From assembly GCA_018065305.1 (NCBI GenBank), contig JAGHTO010000037.1:1-47792 (forward strand): a DNA stretch of 47,792 nt. Direction: 5' to 3'. Below the pieces are notes generated by a model. It did not search any database and had not been told where the DNA came from. It saw only the letters and a list, made by a program, of their open reading frames with translations. Both the position numbers and the translations under genes were made by a program. The stretch comes from Candidatus Cacconaster scatequi. GTDB lineage: Bacteria; Bacteroidota; Bacteroidia; Bacteroidales; UBA932. Shown piece by piece: positions 15,768 through 23,957 of this stretch (the stretch's first letter is position 1; each line of letters begins with the position of its first letter).

Positions 15768-16523
15768 TTACAGGTCCTGAGGTCTGTCGTGAAGGACGGC
15801 CTTGCGGAGTTCGAAATTCTGACCGAGATATTTCTTGCGGACTTCGGGATTGTTGGCAAGCTGCTCGGCCGTACCGCTTTCAAGGATAGATCCCTCATAG
15901 AGCAGATACGCCCTGTCGGTGATGGCCAAAGTCTCGTGAACATTGTGGTCGGTTATGATGATTCCGATGTTCTTTGTTTTCAACTTGGCGATGATATGCT
16001 GGATATCCTCCACGGCAATGGGGTCCACTCCGGCGAACGGCTCGTCGAGAAGGATGAACTTCGGGTTGATTGCCAGAGCGCGTGCAATCTCGCAACGGCG
16101 ACGTTCTCCTCCCGAAAGCTGGATTCCCAGACTCTTGCGGACTTTCTGAAGACCGAATTCATCAAGAAGAGATTCGAGCCTTTCATATCTGTAATCCTTG
16201 TCAAAACCGGCCATTTCCATAACGGAGAGAATGTTGTTCTCCACGCTCATCGTCCTGAAAACGGAGGCCTCCTGAGCCAGATACCCCACGCCCTTCTGTG
16301 CTCTGCGGTACATCGGAAGCGTCGTTATCTCCTCGTCATCAAGAAAAATCCTCCCGCCGTTCGGCTTGACAAGGCCTGTAATCATATAGAAACTGGTTGT
16401 CTTTCCGGCACCGTTGGGACCCAGAAGCCCCACAATCTCCCCCTGCTCCACCTCGATTGAGACATCCTTCACAACCGTGCGTTTACCATATTTCTTTACA
16501 AGATGTTCGCTATACAGTTTCAT
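15768..16523 (-). CDS. lptB: LPS export ABC transporter ATP-binding protein
   Basis: The 251-residue ATPase drives lipopolysaccharide extraction by the LptBFG complex at the inner membrane. It shows Walker A GPNGAGKTTSFYMITG, the Q-loop in GVGYLAQE, the signature LSGGERRR, Walker B FILLDEPFAGVDP and the switch His in ITDHNVHET. The phrase LAQEASVFRTMSVENN is characteristic of LptB. Length fits (E. coli 241). It lies 15 nt downstream of dnaX. The lptF, lptG, lptC and lptA genes are not nearby, which is usual in Bacteroidota. Confidence 0.93.
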   Translation of the reverse strand: MKLYSEHLVKKYGKRTVVKDVSIEVEQGEIVGLLGPNGAGKTTSFYMITGLVKPNGGRIFLDDEEITTLPMYRRAQKGVGYLAQEASVFRTMSVENNILSVMEMAGFDKDYRYERLESLLDEFGLQKVRKSLGIQLSGGERRRCEIARALAINPKFILLDEPFAGVDPIAVEDIQHIIAKLKTKNIGIIITDHNVHETLAITDRAYLLYEGSILESGTAEQLANNPEVRKKYLGQNFELRKAVLHDRPQDL

Positions 16524-16538
16524 AATTCCAGATTCTTA

Positions 16539-18176
16539 TTATGACGTCTCCAGTTTGAAATCATCCCTCAGATGCCTGAATTCCTCCGAATTGTGGCTGA
16601 GATACTCCACTTTGTCGGAAGGCATATGCAGGGCGGCGGCATTGCTTTCAGCCACTTCAGGAACCTCGACCCGAAGCTTTATGTTTCCGTTAGATAGCCG
16701 GGTCCTGAGGAAATTCTCAAGACGGTGGAGACAATTGTGCTCTATCCACTCCTTCTGAGCCTGATTCCCTACCTCGAAGACAATGTTTGACTCTTCTTCT
16801 ATTCTGGTCACGGCCTTTGCAAGCGCGGCGGAAAGGCTCGGACGGCTTGATTCACTTTTTGCGAGAGCGTCCCAGGCGGTTGCAAGGGATTCCGCAGACA
16901 ACGGAACGGCCTCTTCCGGAGCCTGTTCCTGCTTCGCGGCAGGCGCCTGCATCACGGCCTGCTGCATCATCGCCTTGATGGAGAGCCCCGAACTCTTGGC
17001 CTTTTTTTCCGGAGTGGGAACCGGCGCGGGAGAGGCTGCTGGAGCCGCCGCGGGTGCCGCCGCAACTGCGGAAGCGGCGAACGCACCGTTAAGGGCGCAA
17101 ATCCGCATCAATGCAAACTCTATGAGCAATCTGGGATTGCCGCTCTGCCTGTATGCGGCATCGCAGGCATTGGTAATCTTGAGAGCCTCGAAAAGAAATG
17201 CCGGAGAGCATTTTTTGCAATATTCCTCATATTTGGCGACAGCCGACGGGGAGAGTTCCACCAAGGTTCTTGCAGCCTTGTTGCCGGATATTATCAAATC
17301 CCTGAAATGGGAACTCAACCCGGCCACAAAGCCCTGCGCATTGAAACCCTTGGAGAGAATCTCATCGAACAGGAGCATCGACGCCGTATAATCCCCGGCG
17401 AGGAAACAATCCGTCATCCGGAAATAATATTCGTAGTCAAGCACGTTCAGATTGCTTATCACCTGTTCGTACGTCACCTTCCTGCCGCAGAACGCGACTG
17501 TCTGGTCGAACAGCGTGAGGGCATCCCTCATCGCTCCGTCAGCCTTCCGCGCAATCACGTGCATAGCGTCCTCGCTGATTTCTATTCCCTCCCGGGATGC
17601 AATGCTTTTCATATTGGCCACCATATCCTCGATGGAGATACGGTTGAAGTCGTATGTCTGGCAACGGGAGAGGATGGTGGGGAGAATCTTATGCTTCTCC
17701 GTCGTGGCGAGGATGAAGATAGCGTGCGCAGGGGGCTCCTCAAGAGTCTTGAGGAAGGCATTGAACGCAGCCTGGGAGAGCATATGCACTTCATCTATTA
17801 TATAGACACTGTATTTCCCGACCTGAGGCGGAATCCTCACCTTTTCGGTAAGGGCGCGGATATCCTCCACTGAATTGTTGGATGCGGCATCGAGTTCGTG
17901 GATGCTGTAAGACCTGTTCTCGGCGAACGATCGGCAGGATTCGCACTCCCCGCAAGGTTCCAGGTCCGGCCCCGGATTGGAACAGTTGATTGTCTTGGCA
18001 AAAATCCTGGCCGCACTCGTCTTGCCCACTCCGCGGGGGCCGCAGAACAGATAAGCGTGAGCCAGCTGTCCCCTTTGAATCGAGTTCTTGAGAGTCCTGG
18101 CGATTGTCTGCTGTCCGAGCAGAGTTTCAAAACTTGACGGCCTGTATTTTCTGGCCGAGACTATGAATTGTTCCAT
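16539..18176 (-). CDS. dnaX: DNA polymerase III subunits gamma/tau
   Basis: The 545-residue clamp-loader ATPase has Walker A GPRGVGKTSAARIF, a four-Cys zinc module (CSNPGPDLEPCGECESC), Walker B YIIDEVHML and the sensor region TTEKHKILPTILSRCQ. Domain III follows, then an Ala/Pro-rich linker near 375-395 and a tau-like C-terminal domain. The start RKYRPSSFETLLGQ is family-typical. The -7 element TATATTTG ends only six bases before the ATG, so the mRNA may be nearly leaderless. The linker contains the heptamer A AAA AAG in the zero frame, the slippery sequence used for gamma production in E. coli. lptB follows after 15 nt. Confidence 0.95.
   Translation of the reverse strand: MEQFIVSARKYRPSSFETLLGQQTIARTLKNSIQRGQLAHAYLFCGPRGVGKTSAARIFAKTINCSNPGPDLEPCGECESCRSFAENRSYSIHELDAASNNSVEDIRALTEKVRIPPQVGKYSVYIIDEVHMLSQAAFNAFLKTLEEPPAHAIFILATTEKHKILPTILSRCQTYDFNRISIEDMVANMKSIASREGIEISEDAMHVIARKADGAMRDALTLFDQTVAFCGRKVTYEQVISNLNVLDYEYYFRMTDCFLAGDYTASMLLFDEILSKGFNAQGFVAGLSSHFRDLIISGNKAARTLVELSPSAVAKYEEYCKKCSPAFLFEALKITNACDAAYRQSGNPRLLIEFALMRICALNGAFAASAVAAAPAAAPAASPAPVPTPEKKAKSSGLSIKAMMQQAVMQAPAAKQEQAPEEAVPLSAESLATAWDALAKSESSRPSLSAALAKAVTRIEEESNIVFEVGNQAQKEWIEHNCLHRLENFLRTRLSNGNIKLRVEVPEVAESNAAALHMPSDKVEYLSHNSEEFRHLRDDFKLETS
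17001..17008 (-). other. possible slippery site in dnaX
   Basis: On the minus strand the codons GAA AAA AAG contain A AAA AAG in phase and a run of seven A, right after domain III. A -1 slip keeps a frame open for about 50 codons; a +1 slip meets TGA after ten codons. No strong downstream hairpin was identified. Confidence 0.3.
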
Positions 18177-18182
18177 AACCTA

Positions 18183-18211
18183 CAAATATAGTCAAAAAAA
18201 GAGTAACTTCG
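18183..18211. promoter_or_regulatory. back-to-back promoters of dnaX and the M16 peptidase gene
   Basis: TATATTTG on the minus strand (18183-18190) serves dnaX. The near-match TAACTTCG on the plus strand (18204-18211) serves the M16 gene. They lie six and four bases from the respective start codons, so both transcripts would have almost no leader. The whole divergent gap is 39 bp. Confidence 0.45.
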
Positions 18212-18215
18212 CAGT

Positions 18216-19463
18216 ATGATTTTTACAAAGACATTCGATTGCGGACTGAAGATGGTGCTCAAGCGGACGCCGTCTCCGGTTTCATACAGCGCGCTAACCA
18301 TCAAATCGGGTACCAGAAACGAGCCGCAGGGAAAGAGCGGAATCGCCCATATGACCGAACATATGCTTTTCAAGGGCACCGCCCGACGTACCCCGAAGGA
18401 GATCAGCGACAGGCTGGAACTGCTCGGAGGAGAGCTGAACGCATACACCACCAAGGAGGAGACGGTCATCTATTCCGCCGTACTCAAAGAAGACACGTCA
18501 AAGGCGGTGGACCTGATGATGGAGATGGCCTTCACGTCATCCTTCCCCGAAAATGAGCTTGACAAGGAGAGGCAGGTCATCATCGATGAAATCAATATGT
18601 ACAAGGACTCCCCTTCCGACTGCATTTTTGACGATTTCGAAAAAATGCTCTACGGAGAGCACCCTCTTGCAAGGCCCATATTGGGAAGCGCCGCAAGCCT
18701 GAAGAAAATCAAATCCGCCGACCTTAAAGAGTACACGCGGACAAATTTCAAACCGGAGATGATGTGCATCTCCATCACGGGGAACATCACCCCGCAAAGG
18801 GCCGAGAAAATCGTCAGCGAATCGATACGGAGGTATGTTCCCGAAGGATATGTGCCATCCCCGGCACCCTCTCCCTCTCCGGCACCGGCAGGGAACGGTC
18901 TTTCCGCAGGCACCGCATTCATCCGCGAAATCTCCAAGAAGAATCATCAGACCAACTGCATAATCGGCACCTCCGCCTATTCCTACTATGACGAGGAGAG
19001 ACTGACGCTTATTCTGTTATCCAATATGCTCGGAGGGCCCGCCACCAACTCCATCCTCAATCAGTTGCTGAGGGAAAATAACGCGCTTGTCTATACCGTG
19101 GAATCGATATATGTCCCGTTCGCCGACACCGGGTCTATGCTCATCTACTTCGGATGCGAGAAGCAGAATACCGAAAGATGCATTGAACTTATTTACGGGG
19201 AACTGGAGAAATTGAGATCCACCCCCGTCCCGGAGAGGAAACTGGCCGCCGCAAAAAAACAACTCCTGGGACAACTGGCGATATCTTCCGACAATGGTGA
19301 AGCCCAGGCTCTGGCCATCGGAAAGAGCATGACGATATTCGGACGCATAATGCCCGACGAGGAGGTGCGTTCGAAAATCAATGCCATCTCTGCAGACCAG
19401 CTTCAGAATGCGGCCCGCTCGCTGTTCGCTCCGGAAAGAGTGTCAAGACTCATATACAGATAG
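18216..19463 (+). CDS. M16 family zinc metallopeptidase
   Basis: The 415-residue protein is a processing-peptidase-like member of family M16. The inverted zinc motif is complete: HMTEH (His45, Glu48, His49), with the distal Glu in the downstream helix ERQVIIDEI near residue 120. The second, inactive M16 half follows. No signal peptide is visible, so it appears cytoplasmic. Homologues in many bacteria are called YmxG/PqqL-like; the substrate is unknown. The O-methyltransferase gene starts 2 nt after its stop, so the two are co-transcribed. Confidence 0.9.
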   Translation: MIFTKTFDCGLKMVLKRTPSPVSYSALTIKSGTRNEPQGKSGIAHMTEHMLFKGTARRTPKEISDRLELLGGELNAYTTKEETVIYSAVLKEDTSKAVDLMMEMAFTSSFPENELDKERQVIIDEINMYKDSPSDCIFDDFEKMLYGEHPLARPILGSAASLKKIKSADLKEYTRTNFKPEMMCISITGNITPQRAEKIVSESIRRYVPEGYVPSPAPSPSPAPAGNGLSAGTAFIREISKKNHQTNCIIGTSAYSYYDEERLTLILLSNMLGGPATNSILNQLLRENNALVYTVESIYVPFADTGSMLIYFGCEKQNTERCIELIYGELEKLRSTPVPERKLAAAKKQLLGQLAISSDNGEAQALAIGKSMTIFGRIMPDEEVRSKINAISADQLQNAARSLFAPERVSRLIYR

Positions 19464-19465
19464 AA

Positions 19466-20095
19466 ATGGACGCTCTCGACAGATATCTTGCAGAAAACTC
19501 CACCCCCGTCTCCCCCGTCCTTGACTGGCTGGAAAGGCAGACTCATCTTCGGACCAACCACGCGAGGATGCTGTCGGGACAGCAGGTGGGAGCCCTGCTC
19601 CACCACATCACGCTTATGCTGGCCCCAGCCCGTGTTCTGGAACTCGGCGTTTTCACCGGATACTCATCCATCTGCATAGCCTCAGCCCTCAGGGAAGGGG
19701 CCGTGCTGGATTCCATCGAGATCAACGACGAACTCGAAGACCTTATCAGAGAGGGTTATGCAAGGGCAGGCGTCTCGGACAGAATAAATCTTATCTTCGG
19801 AGATGCCGGCGCCCTCATACCGGGCCTTGACGCGACCTACGACCTCGCGTACATCGACGCCAACAAGAGGGAATACACCCTGTACTACAGGGAAGTGATT
19901 GACAAGGTCCGCAGCGGCGGCTACATAATCGCCGACAATGTCCTGTGGGACGGGAAAGTGTATGACGGAGGCGGAGCCTGCGACGGCCAGACACGCGGGA
20001 TAGAGGAATTCAACCGCATCGTCGCGGAAGACGACCGCGTCGAGAACTTCATTCTTCCCCTGCGGGACGGGCTGAACATCATTCGCAAAAAATAA
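19466..20095 (+). CDS. SAM-dependent O-methyltransferase
   Basis: The 209-residue protein is a class I methyltransferase of the O-methyltransferase 3 family. SAM-binding motif I is VLELGVFTGYSSICIA and the metal-site segment is YDLAYIDANKREYTLYY, followed by GGYIIADNVLWDGKV. These are typical of catechol/caffeoyl-CoA-type enzymes and of the tRNA methyltransferase TrmR (YrrM), which has the same fold; TrmR is a realistic alternative. It starts 2 nt after the M16 peptidase stop codon. Confidence 0.85.
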   Translation: MDALDRYLAENSTPVSPVLDWLERQTHLRTNHARMLSGQQVGALLHHITLMLAPARVLELGVFTGYSSICIASALREGAVLDSIEINDELEDLIREGYARAGVSDRINLIFGDAGALIPGLDATYDLAYIDANKREYTLYYREVIDKVRSGGYIIADNVLWDGKVYDGGGACDGQTRGIEEFNRIVAEDDRVENFILPLRDGLNIIRKK

Positions 20096-20106
20096 TTTTA
20101 AATGAT

Positions 20107-20114
20107 TATATTTG
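20107..20114 (+). promoter_or_regulatory. -7 promoter element for the EF-hand membrane protein
   Basis: TATATTTG lies 21 nt before the ATG at 20136. An in-frame start codon at 20112 overlaps it, which argues for 20136. Confidence 0.6.
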
Positions 20115-20135
20115 TCTGACATAACCACTTACATT

Positions 20136-22079
20136 ATGGCTACAACTACAGGATACAATTGGAAATACAGCTCCCTCGGAGGAGCGGTCCGCATTGCCGT
20201 GGAAAGCGGAGAGGACATCGCCCATCTCGGCGAACTCGACCAGAAACTTTGGACAGTCCTCAGCTGCCCGACAACAGGTCTGGAATTCAACCGGAGATTT
20301 CTGGAGATTCTGGACTCGGACAATGACGGAAAGATAAGAATCAATGAAGTCATCGCCGCATCGAACTGGATTACTTCCATACTGAAAAACTCCGACAGGC
20401 TGCTTGATGACCAGCCGGAAATCGGCATTGACGAGATCAATTCCGACAATCCCGAGGGCGCGGCACTGGCTGAAGCGGCAAAGAAGATGCTCGAATCCCT
20501 GTCAAAGGACAAATCGTCATTCTGCGCCGCAGACGTTCAGGAATATATCGCCGGCATAGACCAGAAATGCGCCGCAGTAAAGGAGGCCGCCATCAGGAAG
20601 GAGACCCTCAACGCTCCATACGCGGAAAAGAGCGAAGATGCGGCCGCCGCATTCCAGGCCATACGCGGAAAAGTTGACGACTTTTTCGTAAGGTGCAATC
20701 TGGTTCAGTTCGACGCCGACTGCAACGGAGTCCTTGACGTATCCGTTGACAGCATCGCCGCCATCAGCGGAGAGAACCTCTCCGGATGTGCCGACAAAAT
20801 TGCGGCCCAGCCCATCGCAAGACCCTCTGAAAAGTTGGAACTGCCCCTCCTTCAAGGTATCAACCCTTCCTGGAAAGCGGCTTTCGACTCGTTCAGGTCT
20901 TTAGTCCTCGACGAGGAGTTCCCCGGAGCAGCCTCAATCACGGAGGAACAGTGGAAATCCGTTTCAGCAAAGATAGACTCATACACCTCCCGCAAGGCCG
21001 AAATCGAGGCGGCAAGCGCCGAAGTCCTTGACGGGTCTCTCGCAGAAGAGCGTGCGTTCATAGCCCCTCTGGAAAAATTCGTCCTGCTCACCGCACATCT
21101 CTACACCTTCCTGAACAACTACGTTTCGCTGAAAGACTTCTACCGCAAAATCCACCCCGCCATCTTCCAATCCGGAGTTCTTTTCATAGACCAGCGGGCC
21201 TGTGAACTCTGCGTGAAAGTCTCGGATATGAGCAAGCACGCCGAAATGGCCAATCTCAGCGGAATGTTCCTGATATACTGCGACTGTGTCTCCAAAGTCA
21301 AGGGAGAGACCATCAAGATTGTCGCGGTGATGACCGAAGGCAACATAAATCGGATCAGGGTTGGCACCAACGCCATCTATTATGACAGGGACGGCCTTGA
21401 CTGGGATGCCACCGTCACGAAAATCGTGGAGAACCCCATCAGCATACGGCAGGCGATGTGGAGTCCCTACCGAAGGTTCTTCAACTGGTGCGAAAGCCAG
21501 ATCAACAAGTTCGCCTCAAACAAGGAGAGCAAGAGTTTCGACAATCTGACAGCAACCGCTACGGATTCATCCGCAAAGGTAACCTCCGGAGAAGCCAAGG
21601 CGGCTGATGACAGTAAGAAGCAGACTTTCGACATCGCCAAATTTTGCGGCATCTTCGCCGCCATAGGCATGGCTTTGGGCTATATCGGCTCATTCCTCGT
21701 ATCAGCGCTGACAGGATTCATGAAACTCTCCTGGTGGCAGATGCCTCTTTCCATCCTGGCGATTATGCTTCTGATTTCCGGTCCTTCGATGATTATCGCT
21801 TACCTCAAGCTCCGCAAGAGAAATCTGGGACCTGTCCTCAATGCCAACGGATGGGCCATCAACTCCACTGCGATTGTCAACACCAAGTTCGGAGCCAGCC
21901 TGACAAAGACGGCGCACTATCCCAAACTCAATATCTATGACCCCTATGCGCTGAAGAAAGTTCCCGCATGGAAGAAGTGGTTCTGGGGGATTCTCATAGC
22001 GGTTGTCGCCCTTTTTGCCGTGCTTTTCTTCACCGGATCGCTGGATTGCATCTTCTCCGGATGCAAGCTGGGCAACTAG
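20136..22079 (+). CDS. EF-hand-containing membrane protein of unknown function
   Basis: I do not recognise this 647-residue protein. Near the N-terminus the loop DSDNDGKIRINE (residues 60-71) is a canonical calcium-binding EF-hand with acidic residues at positions 1, 3, 5 and 12. A second candidate, DADCNGVLDVSV, lies near residue 193. The middle is helical and acidic. Three hydrophobic segments close the protein (near 505-527, 537-560 and 615-637) with a soluble stretch between the last two. There is no N-terminal signal. The large N-terminal part is probably cytoplasmic. It has its own promoter and a strong terminator after it, so it is a single-gene unit. Confidence 0.7.
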   Translation: MATTTGYNWKYSSLGGAVRIAVESGEDIAHLGELDQKLWTVLSCPTTGLEFNRRFLEILDSDNDGKIRINEVIAASNWITSILKNSDRLLDDQPEIGIDEINSDNPEGAALAEAAKKMLESLSKDKSSFCAADVQEYIAGIDQKCAAVKEAAIRKETLNAPYAEKSEDAAAAFQAIRGKVDDFFVRCNLVQFDADCNGVLDVSVDSIAAISGENLSGCADKIAAQPIARPSEKLELPLLQGINPSWKAAFDSFRSLVLDEEFPGAASITEEQWKSVSAKIDSYTSRKAEIEAASAEVLDGSLAEERAFIAPLEKFVLLTAHLYTFLNNYVSLKDFYRKIHPAIFQSGVLFIDQRACELCVKVSDMSKHAEMANLSGMFLIYCDCVSKVKGETIKIVAVMTEGNINRIRVGTNAIYYDRDGLDWDATVTKIVENPISIRQAMWSPYRRFFNWCESQINKFASNKESKSFDNLTATATDSSAKVTSGEAKAADDSKKQTFDIAKFCGIFAAIGMALGYIGSFLVSALTGFMKLSWWQMPLSILAIMLLISGPSMIIAYLKLRKRNLGPVLNANGWAINSTAIVNTKFGASLTKTAHYPKLNIYDPYALKKVPAWKKWFWGILIAVVALFAVLFFTGSLDCIFSGCKLGN

Positions 22080-22103
22080 AAATTCAATCCATAAGTCAAA
22101 TCA

Positions 22104-22140
22104 CAGGAGACCGGGAGATTTCCCGGTCTCCTGCTTTTTT
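22104..22140 (+). terminator. strong rho-independent terminator before the dcw operon
   Basis: A perfect 13-bp stem (CAGGAGACCGGGA at 22104-22116 with its complement at 22121-22133) has a four-base loop and is followed by CTTTTTT. It isolates the dcw operon from the upstream gene. Confidence 0.93.
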
Positions 22141-22159
22141 GCCCCTGTTGATAAAATTG

Positions 22160-22211
22160 TGGAAAAATTTGGAAAAAATTGGAAGAGAGTGGAAAATTAG
22201 TATTAACTTTG
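22160..22211 (+). promoter_or_regulatory. dcw promoter with MraZ-type operator repeats
   Basis: TGGAA begins at 22160, 22170, 22180 and 22190, four direct repeats at exactly 10 bp. The -7 element TAACTTTG follows at 22204-22211, so the repeats cover the -33 region. In E. coli, MraZ binds direct TGGGN repeats separated by five bases, which is the same 10-bp period, and represses its own operon. mraZ starts 33 nt after the -7 element. Confidence 0.75.
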
Positions 22212-22243
22212 TAGCACATATCACAATACAATATTTGAAAACG

Positions 22244-22684
22244 ATGTTCATCGGCAGTTACAAAGCCAAAGTTGACGACAAGGGGAGGCTGATTCTCCCC
22301 TCAGCCTTCAAATGTGCGCCGGATGACAACGTTGACCTCAGATTCGTGGTCAAAAAATCCCTCTTCTCCCCCTGTCTTGAGATGTATGCCTATGCGCAAT
22401 GGGAGGCAGAGAGCCAGGAGATCAGAAAAAAACTCAACTTCTTCAACAAGGAGCACGCACAATTCTGGCGCGAATATATGCGAGATACCGCTGTTGTGCA
22501 ACCCGACGGCAAACTCGGAAGATTGACAATCCCCAAAGAACTGATGGCTCAGGCCGGAATCGGGAAAGAGGTCATTTTTGCGGGCAACAATCACATCATA
22601 GAAGTCTGGTCGAAAGACATATACGAATCATCCAGGTTGAGCAGCGAGAACTTCGTGGCTCTGGCCGAAAAGATTTTAGGATAG
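22244..22684 (+). CDS. mraZ: transcriptional regulator MraZ
   Basis: The 146-residue protein has the two SpoVT/AbrB-like halves of MraZ: FIGSYKAKVDDKGRLILPSAF at the start and LGRLTIPKELMAQAGIGKEVIFAG in the second half. MraZ forms ring-shaped oligomers, binds its own promoter and controls the dcw operon. ATG 22244 matches the conserved first residues MFIG; the frame is open upstream but that part contains the promoter. Four TGGAA repeats at 10-bp spacing lie upstream. rsmH starts 11 nt downstream. Confidence 0.95.
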   Translation: MFIGSYKAKVDDKGRLILPSAFKCAPDDNVDLRFVVKKSLFSPCLEMYAYAQWEAESQEIRKKLNFFNKEHAQFWREYMRDTAVVQPDGKLGRLTIPKELMAQAGIGKEVIFAGNNHIIEVWSKDIYESSRLSSENFVALAEKILG

Positions 22685-22695
22685 GAGGGGCCCGA

Positions 22696-23598
22696 ATGTC
22701 AACCTATCACATCCCTGTCTTGCTGAATCAAAGTGTTTCAGCACTGACTGTCCGAAGCAATGGCGTCTATGTCGACGCCACTTTCGGAGGAGGCGGACAC
22801 AGCGCCGAAATTCTGGCAAGACTCGGAGACGAAGGAAGACTTGTGATTTTCGACCAGGACGAGGATGCGCTGAAGAACGCCCCCGATGACAGAAGGGTCA
22901 TCCCCATTCACGGAAACTTTAGATTTATCCACAATTATCTGAAGTTCAACGGGTACGAAAAGGTTGACGGGATTCTGGCAGATCTCGGGGTCTCCTCCCA
23001 CCAGTTTGACACCGGGGAGAGGGGTTTCTCCTTCAGATTTGACGCCCCCCTGGATATGAGAATGAACACGCGGGGCGGCAAAAGTGCGGAAGACATTGTG
23101 AACGGATACAGCGAAGAGCAATTGGACAACCTTCTTCATCTGTACGGTGAAGTGGAAGGCAGCAGGAAGGTTGCACGCCTCATCTGTCAGGCAAGGGAGA
23201 CATCGCCTATACATACGACCGGAGACCTTGACAAAGCAATAGACTGTGTTGTCCCCAAATTGGGAAGAAGCAAATATCTCGCAAAAGTTTATCAGGCGCT
23301 CCGGATTGAGGTCAACCACGAGATGGCCTCACTCGAAGGGCTGATGCAGGGAGCCTGCAAATCCCTGAAGCAGGGAGGCATATTTGCCGTGATAACATAC
23401 CATTCACTGGAAGACAGGATTGTCAAGAACTACTTCAAGGCCGGAAATGCGGAAGGCCTTGTGGAAAGGGATATCAAGGGACAGGGCTGTTCTCCTTTCC
23501 GTATGGTGAACAGAAAGCCGGTTGTTCCGGATGAAGAAGAGATATTGAATAACCCCAGAGCCCGCAGCGCGAAGCTCAGAGTGGCGGAGAAGATATGA
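22696..23598 (+). CDS. rsmH: 16S rRNA (cytosine-1402-N4)-methyltransferase
   Basis: The 300-residue enzyme methylates C1402 in the ribosomal decoding centre. It begins YHIPVLLNQSV and has motif I YVDATFGGGGHSAEIL, then GILADLGVSSHQFD and GFSFRFDAPLDMRM, all diagnostic of RsmH (MraW). The start is fixed by the good ribosome binding site GGAGGGG six bases upstream. The last codons overlap ftsL as ATGA (23595-23598). Confidence 0.97.
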   Translation: MSTYHIPVLLNQSVSALTVRSNGVYVDATFGGGGHSAEILARLGDEGRLVIFDQDEDALKNAPDDRRVIPIHGNFRFIHNYLKFNGYEKVDGILADLGVSSHQFDTGERGFSFRFDAPLDMRMNTRGGKSAEDIVNGYSEEQLDNLLHLYGEVEGSRKVARLICQARETSPIHTTGDLDKAIDCVVPKLGRSKYLAKVYQALRIEVNHEMASLEGLMQGACKSLKQGGIFAVITYHSLEDRIVKNYFKAGNAEGLVERDIKGQGCSPFRMVNRKPVVPDEEEILNNPRARSAKLRVAEKI

Positions 23599-23957
23599 AG
23601 AAGCCGAATTTCAAGAAATGGGTGTCAAAGAGCATCAACCGGCTGGGCAAAGTGCTCAGCGGCGATGTCGTGCTCAAATGGGGTCTTGACAAGTCTCTCG
23701 GTCTCGTCTGCTACGGATTTCTGCTGATAAGCGCGCAGATTGCCTGGAGCCTGACCGTCGAGAACGATATGGTGAAGATCAAGAACAACGAAAGAAAGCT
23801 TGAAGAACTCAGGATACATTACCACCAGACCGAACTCAACTATGTCGGAATGGACAGCCGTTCAACCGTGAACAGGATGCTGGAGAGTTACCATTCAAAA
23901 CTGAAGGCACCGGCCTGCCCTCCCAAAAGAATCGTAATCAAAAAAGAGGAAGAATGA
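23595..23957 (+). CDS. ftsL: FtsL-like divisome protein
   Basis: The 120-residue protein sits in the ftsL position between rsmH and ftsI. It has a basic cytoplasmic N-terminus, a single membrane segment near 33-51 (LGLVCYGFLLISAQIAWSL) and a periplasmic helical part (VKIKNNERKLEELRIHYHQ) fit for coiled-coil pairing. Sequence conservation of FtsL is low, so position, size and topology carry the call. It overlaps both neighbours by four bases (ATGA), suggesting coupled translation and balanced amounts. Confidence 0.8.
   Translation: MKKPNFKKWVSKSINRLGKVLSGDVVLKWGLDKSLGLVCYGFLLISAQIAWSLTVENDMVKIKNNERKLEELRIHYHQTELNYVGMDSRSTVNRMLESYHSKLKAPACPPKRIVIKKEEE

Noticed and set aside
22160-22200. CRISPR or generic tandem repeat upstream of mraZ
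   Set aside because: The units are only five bases with 10-bp spacing and sit on the promoter, which matches an operator, not a CRISPR array.
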